64,000 nt of DNA from Ophiura sarsii. Taxonomy: Eukaryota > Echinodermata > Ophiuroidea > Amphilepidida > Ophiuridae. The position numbers and the translations under genes were made by a program. Positions 60,275-64,000 of this stretch are shown one piece after another. The stretch lies in contig CM069455.1 of the NCBI GenBank assembly GCA_035610835.1, positions 18,427,874 through 18,491,873 of the forward strand. The letters run 5' to 3'. The notes under the pieces were generated by a model, which did not search any database, was not told the DNA's origin, and saw only the letters and a list, made by a program, of their open reading frames with translations. How positions within the stretch are numbered: the stretch's first letter is position 1; each line of letters begins with the position of its first letter.

Positions 60275-60470
60275 ATTTCCGTCTCTTCATTCAAACTTGC
60301 TCTCAAGACTCACCTTTTCTCATGGTCCTGTCGGACTCTCTATTTTATATCATTTCTGTGCATCAATGCTCTATTGCTTGCCTTCTCTTTTCTTTTATGT
60401 GTATTTTTGTGTACAGCGCTCTGAGGTTGCGCTTTATAAATACGTTGTATTATTATTATTAGACCACTCT
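60275..60470 (+). pseudogene. LINE 3' end, right piece with (ATT)n tail
   Basis: The frame reads SSFKLALKTHLFSWSC, the last coding box of CR1/L2 elements. The 3' UTR phrase AGCGCTCTGAGGTTGCGCTT follows, then TATAAATACGTTG and (ATT)n. Confidence 0.75.
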
Positions 60471-60575
60471 TAGGAGCGTGGGTTACATGTTTGTTCAATT
60501 AATTGTATTGAATGTGTTATATCACCATGACATACACATCTACAATTTTAACTCGTTTACATCATTTCTCATCAG

Positions 60576-60878
60576 ATGCGGCAGCACCACTTGAAGCTCG
60601 TGTAATGATAGCAAGTATCTTAGACAAAGCAGCTCCTGAACTTTCTAGGTTTTTGGCAATTAATTACTCTTTCTTGCGTGAGTGTGTTGCTAAGGGCGTC
60701 ATAAGAGACGAGGAGAGAGAAACTATTGAAAACATTACGACCACCGGCAGGAAGGTTGACGAATTGCTGGATATCATTAAGAGAACAAGAGGTGCCTACA
60801 ATGGATTCATGGAACTTTTGAATTGTAATCAGAGAATGGACCTATACAATCGGATGAAAGAACTTGAGAATGAAGCAG
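60576..60878 (+). CDS. Gene C exon 4: CARD domain
   Basis: The acceptor CATTTCTCATCAG opens the exon and CAG then GTATTT closes it; both are phase 1. Joined to exon 3 the split codon is GAT (Asp). The 100 full codons begin AAAPLEARVMIASILDKAAP and contain LRECVAKGVIRDEERETIEN, VDELLDIIKRTRGAYNGFME and LLNCNQRMDLYNRM. The pattern of a helix ending in a G(V/I)I turn, D/E-rich D-E-E-R-E, I-x-x-x-x-T, then R-K-V-D-E-L-L-D-I-I-K-R and G-x-x-x-F-x-x-L is the CARD signature. CARDs make homotypic contacts that recruit caspases or adaptors. Following ZU5-UPA it repeats the FIIND-CARD order of NLRP1 and CARD8. Confidence 0.85.
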
Positions 60879-62050
60879 GTATTTATACTACCCGTGTTAT
60901 GTATACATGTATCGTATTCTCTCTACTCATTTTGTGGTAAAATATTACACATGTAACATGATAAATTCACGGATTACAATGGGCCTTTCACCTTGATATG
61001 TGTACTGACCATGACATTGCCGTTATTTTTATTTTAAAGTTATCTGATCTTCTGGAAGACTGAACATTATCGACTGAAAAATTAGCAAAATTTTACAAGT
61101 TTTTAAAGCTGACCCATTTGTTACCATTCCTGTGAAATTTACACAGTTAAGGTATGACTGTAGCATGATACGATGAGGCGAGTTTTCAGTACATGCATGT
61201 TAATTTATTGTGATACTGGCATAGTAAACGCGGCGACATTCACACAGGTGTTTAAAACATTGCAGCATTCTCCTAACAGTTAAGAGAATGTACCATAGCA
61301 TATCAACCCTCGTCCTTCTGAAACGTCTTTGTGATGGAGGGGGTTTACCAAATGACTTTGGCAGGACTTTTGGCAAAAGGCAGGGTCAATTACATACCCA
61401 ACGCTCTGGTTGCCATGTGTAGCTTTTTCACTTGTTTGTTGGTGGAATGCGAAGAAAGGTGGACACGGAGAAGTCTCATAGTGCAATTTATAATACTTAT
61501 TGGTATAAGTACATCAAATTTATGTTTCAATTTTCTACACTACATTTGTCTCTGAGCACTATTCCTCTATCAACTATTGGTGATTAGAGAACCTGCAGGA
61601 TAATTTACACAGTATAGGCAATATTAACGATGTGACGATGCCAAAATGCAAACATCGAGCTTTACCAGAACATTAAATCACCTTATGAAGTGACCGTTTC
61701 AAAACAAATTCAATTGTGACCACCAGAAACCCATCAAACACATGTGACAGGTATACAAACATTACAAAGTGTTTTAAACATCTCAAACATTATAATTCAC
61801 CTAATAGTCTGCAATCCATCAGTATTGGCATGGTTTTTTTTTCTTTCTCAATTTCCTTAGGACCCCTTCGGAGATAAGCCTTATCCCATGCACGTAAGCC
61901 TACTACATGTTGACACGATACACAATTGAAAGAGAAAGAAATACCGCTGCTACCACCTTGCAAGCTATAGTCGTAGTCGAAGGCAGCACTATAACTACTT
62001 CGCTGACCATCACAAAGTGATTGGGGTCCATTCCTCAAACGAGTGGCTAG
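60879..62050. other. Intron region between CARD and Death exons; small exon probably missed
   Basis: The CARD exon leaves phase 1 but the Death exon needs phase 0 at its only plausible acceptor. A strong acceptor (TTTCTTTCTCAATTTCCTTAG) at 61860 is followed by a 33-base open segment and GTAAGC. That segment is in phase 0 with the Death exon but not with the CARD exon. A tiny exon such as 61225-61247 could correct the phase; this is unproven. Confidence 0.4.
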
Positions 62051-62290
62051 AGATATATCCGACCAAGATGGCAAGAAATTGCAGCATTGCTTCACTTCAC
62101 AACTGAAGAATGCCAAGCTTTCATCATCCCCAACATGCCGGAGTGGTGGGCAGCATACAAAGTGTTACAAGCATGGAGACTTAAATTACCCGAATGTGAA
62201 CCTGAACAATTGCAAAACATACTAGCGGATGCTATTCGCCCATTTGATGAGAGTTTGGCGAACAGGATCGCAGTACAGACACTACAATGA
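62051..62290 (+). CDS. Gene C terminal exon: Death domain
   Basis: The frame RYIRPRWQEIAALLHFTTEE, CQAFIIPNMPEWWAAYKVLQ, AWRLKLPECEPEQLQNILAD, AIRPFDESLANRIAVQTLQ ends at TGA 62288-62290. W..IA..L, then AYKVLQAWR, then the L..L......LA.RI series are the conserved helices 2-6 of a Death domain; helix 1 should be on an earlier exon. The start is set by an in-frame TAG at 62048 and an AG at 62049-62050, a weak acceptor, so the left edge is uncertain. Death domains pair with other Death domains in adaptor complexes. As the last exon it places the Death domain at the C-terminus, after the CARD. Confidence 0.72.
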   Translation, partial: RYIRPRWQEIAALLHFTTEECQAFIIPNMPEWWAAYKVLQAWRLKLPECEPEQLQNILADAIRPFDESLANRIAVQTLQ

Positions 62291-62383
62291 ACCCCTTACG
62301 ACAAGTGACCGTAGACAGCAGAATCAGTTTGATATCATATGACAGGAACAGTCAAAAGTCACGGTTTTGGTAAAAATTGCGAA

Positions 62384-62686
62384 CGGTGTCAGCACGGTGC
62401 CAGCACGGTGCCAGCACGGTGCCAGCACGGTGCCAGCACGGTGCCAGCACGGTGCCAGCACGGTGCCAGCACGGTGCCAGCACGGTGCCAGCACGGTGCC
62501 AGCACGGTGCCAGCACGGTGCCAGCACGGTGCCAGCACGGTGCCAGCACGGTGCCAGCACGGTGCCAGCACGGTGCCAGCACGGTGCCAGCACGGTGCCA
62601 GCACGGTGCCAGCACGGTGCCAGCACGGTGCCAGCACGGTGCCAGCACGGTGCCAGCACGGTGCCAGCACGGTGCCAGCACGGTGC
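62384..62686. repeat. 11-bp tandem repeat CGGTGCCAGCA, about 27.5 copies
   Basis: The unit GTGCCAGCACG is repeated almost without change; only the first copy differs (GTGTCAGCAC). Each unit is itself a near palindrome (GTGC-CA-GCAC). Because 11 is not a multiple of 3, every frame cycles through the same 11-residue peptide, so all six frames stay open. It starts 94 bases after the gene C stop codon, so it may lie in the 3' UTR. Confidence 0.98.
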
Positions 62687-62689
62687 AAT

Positions 62690-63400
62690 TCCCCTCCCAT
62701 GTGACAAAAAGGTCCTAATTTTGGAAAATAACGTCCTCGATTTACAAAAATATCATCTAACCCCCTAAACATATCCTTGTTAATGCCATCGGACTACAAG
62801 AAGATTCTTTGTGCAATCCAGCAATACAGTTAGCATAACTTCAGTGCATGTCCACTGGGCTTTTCCCAAGAACAAACTGTGCCAAACATCTGCTGAATTA
62901 ACAGCCAAAGGTGATATGTATGAGTGGCCATAGTATAAACAAATATACGTGAGAGGTTAGTCGTCTAAGGTTACACGTAGTATGCGGTAGAAAAATGCGA
63001 AATAAACCAATGATGGGTCCGAAGGGCCTTCCCTCCCCCTCATTTTCTATCACTGCTATGGTTATTGTCATAATACAAAATGTTGGAGCGCCCTTAAAAC
63101 AGTTGTTACAAGGGATGTAGGGTACAAGGAACATGTTTTTTTTAACTGAAGATAAATCTCCCATATTATAGACTCCGTAATTAATTATTAAAGTGACGCC
63201 AGGGGCTCAAAGCTTATACAATCAGATGAGCCCAAAACAGCACCTCTTTAACGAATATCGCGGAACAGTTAAGGGGTTGAGAGCACATTACTAAAACTAA
63301 TTTTTCTCCAATATTAAAGGTACTTTTAATAATAATTGGGTATGTATAATTATACTTAAACCTTAAAGTCTTGTCGGTTCAAAAAATATCGCTACTTGGT
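62690..63400. other. No gene recognised
   Basis: Short open frames only. No polyadenylation signal could be firmly assigned to gene C. Confidence 0.4.
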
Positions 63401-63403
63401 CGG

Positions 63404-63440
63404 TCATGTGACCCGTTGCCATGGAAACGGCGGCCATCTT
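63404..63440. promoter_or_regulatory. Promoter-like cluster: TCATGTGAC, X-box, YY1-type site
   Basis: TCATGTGAC (63404-63412, MiT/TFE-like E-box) is followed by GTTGCCATGGAAAC (63415-63428), a near-perfect RFX X-box, and by GGCGGCCATCTT (63429-63440), a YY1-type core. Such clusters mark metazoan promoters. The gene would start at or beyond the right edge. Confidence 0.4.
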
Positions 63441-63892
63441 AGATTATCATTTTTATTACGAATACACTTTGCGCGCAAGATGTCTCAAAAACTATTTATT
63501 GTAGAGTATTGGGATAAAAAGCAAATGAAAGCATATTGATAAGGGTATAGAATGCACTAGGATCTAAGCAATTGGACACTATTAACTAGGGTGTGTATTT
63601 GATTTTGTGTTCACCAGAAAAAAACTATTATTATTTTTTGCTACGGAGAGGTAAAAAATATGTTCTCATAGGAATAGAGTCTCCATTCTATTCCATTTTC
63701 AAGCTTATCTTATTAACAGTATTCTGGCCAAATCTGAAGGTCCTAGTAGTCCGGGGCGTAAACCCCAATTTTGACCATAACCCAAATTTACCGTCCACAC
63801 AAAATGTTTTGATTGTTTTTATATCTTTGAACCCTGTAGATTCAGAAACTGCGTGATGCCATCTGTGAAACCTTGAGCAATTTTTTTAATCC

Positions 63893-63928
63893 AAGATGGC
63901 CGCCGACTATACAAAATGGCCGCCATGG
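63893..63928. promoter_or_regulatory. Two AAGATGGC/AAATGGCCGCC (YY1-type) sites
   Basis: AAGATGGCCGCC (63893-63904) and AAAATGGCCGCCATGG (63913-63928) match the YY1 core ATGGC and recall the inverted GCCATCTT at 63433. No start site can be fixed. Confidence 0.3.
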
Positions 63929-64000
63929 CATTCAATTCAATCATATATGGGCAATTCCACTAAAATGGGACCACTTGGCTTTTTATCATTCTTTGATCCG

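Larger units (their letters stand above)
49539..60575. other. Intron 3 of gene C (about 11 kb), transposon graveyard
   Basis: Contains DIRS remnants, a 250-bp tandem repeat, a CR1/L2-type LINE, two TIR elements and G-run modules. The stretches 49540-50980, 51320-51940, 53600-54600 and 57800-59400 show no gene or clear repeat, apart from TTGTCCGCTGGGCAACCAG-type phrases at about 53623 and 54323. Confidence 0.65.

Noticed and set aside
61861..61893. 33-base exon after a very strong acceptor
   Set aside because: In phase with the Death exon but not with the CARD exon (stop TAA in the required frame), so not annotated as coding.
61790..62116. 108-codon minus frame opposite the Death exon
   Set aside because: Looks fairly coding-like but overlaps the Death exon on the other strand, has no splice support and no known domain; kept as shadow.
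62324..62772. Several open frames of 109-133 codons on both strands
   Set aside because: All are products of the 11-bp repeat, which keeps every frame open; no independent start or splice evidence.

Overview
The window is eukaryotic, repeat-rich and AT-rich. It holds widely spaced exons with GT/AG splice sites, one 100-N scaffold gap (29407-29506) and a dense layer of nested transposons. A ZU5-CARD-Death domain gene, a tRNA-derived SINE, DIRS-type and CR1/L2-type retroelement remnants, many short TIR elements and long G runs together suggest a marine invertebrate deuterostome (hemichordate, echinoderm or lancelet). The species cannot be fixed from the sequence alone.

Most of the DNA is not coding. 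Three genes can be argued from splice signals and reading frame. Gene A (minus strand, 7244 down to 5484) has a basic N-terminal exon joined in phase to a 304-nt exon of unknown family; its 3' part was not found. Gene B (minus strand, 28782 to about 24540) is represented by its last two exons. Gene C (plus strand, 34275-62290) is the main find. A short start exon encoding MAQLYSD leads to a GIY-YIG-like nuclease exon, then a ZU5 plus UPA-like exon with an HFS motif as in FIIND/PIDD proteins, then a CARD exon, then a Death-domain exon. The first four exons join in frame. The CARD and Death exons do not match in phase, so a small exon between them was probably missed.

The introns of gene C carry the oddest DNA. 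A 135-bp minisatellite (38402-47048, about 53 copies with higher-order duplication) is interrupted by a perfect 55-bp palindrome, a unique 0.5-kb block and a TIR element. It is followed by a degenerate CTCGAAAC repeat, itself split by a MITE. Further on are DIRS remnants, a CGCG-hairpin tandem repeat, a CR1/L2-type LINE end and two more TIR elements. Just past the stop codon lies an 11-bp tandem repeat that is open in all six frames.

The left half (1-34 kb) is mostly transposon fossil. It contains degenerate 140-bp repeats, a 108-bp repeat packed with TGACCT half-sites, a 5.5-kb inverted repeat flanked by TTAA with a second transposon nested in it, three copies of a 1.0-1.2-kb TIR element, and several recurring MITE families. 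Two foldback copies near G/C runs (20.7 and 35.3 kb) keep a hairpin while changing its sequence. Two places (18.4 and 33.4 kb) carry hammerhead-ribozyme-like cores. The right edge has promoter-like motifs (X-box, YY1-type).
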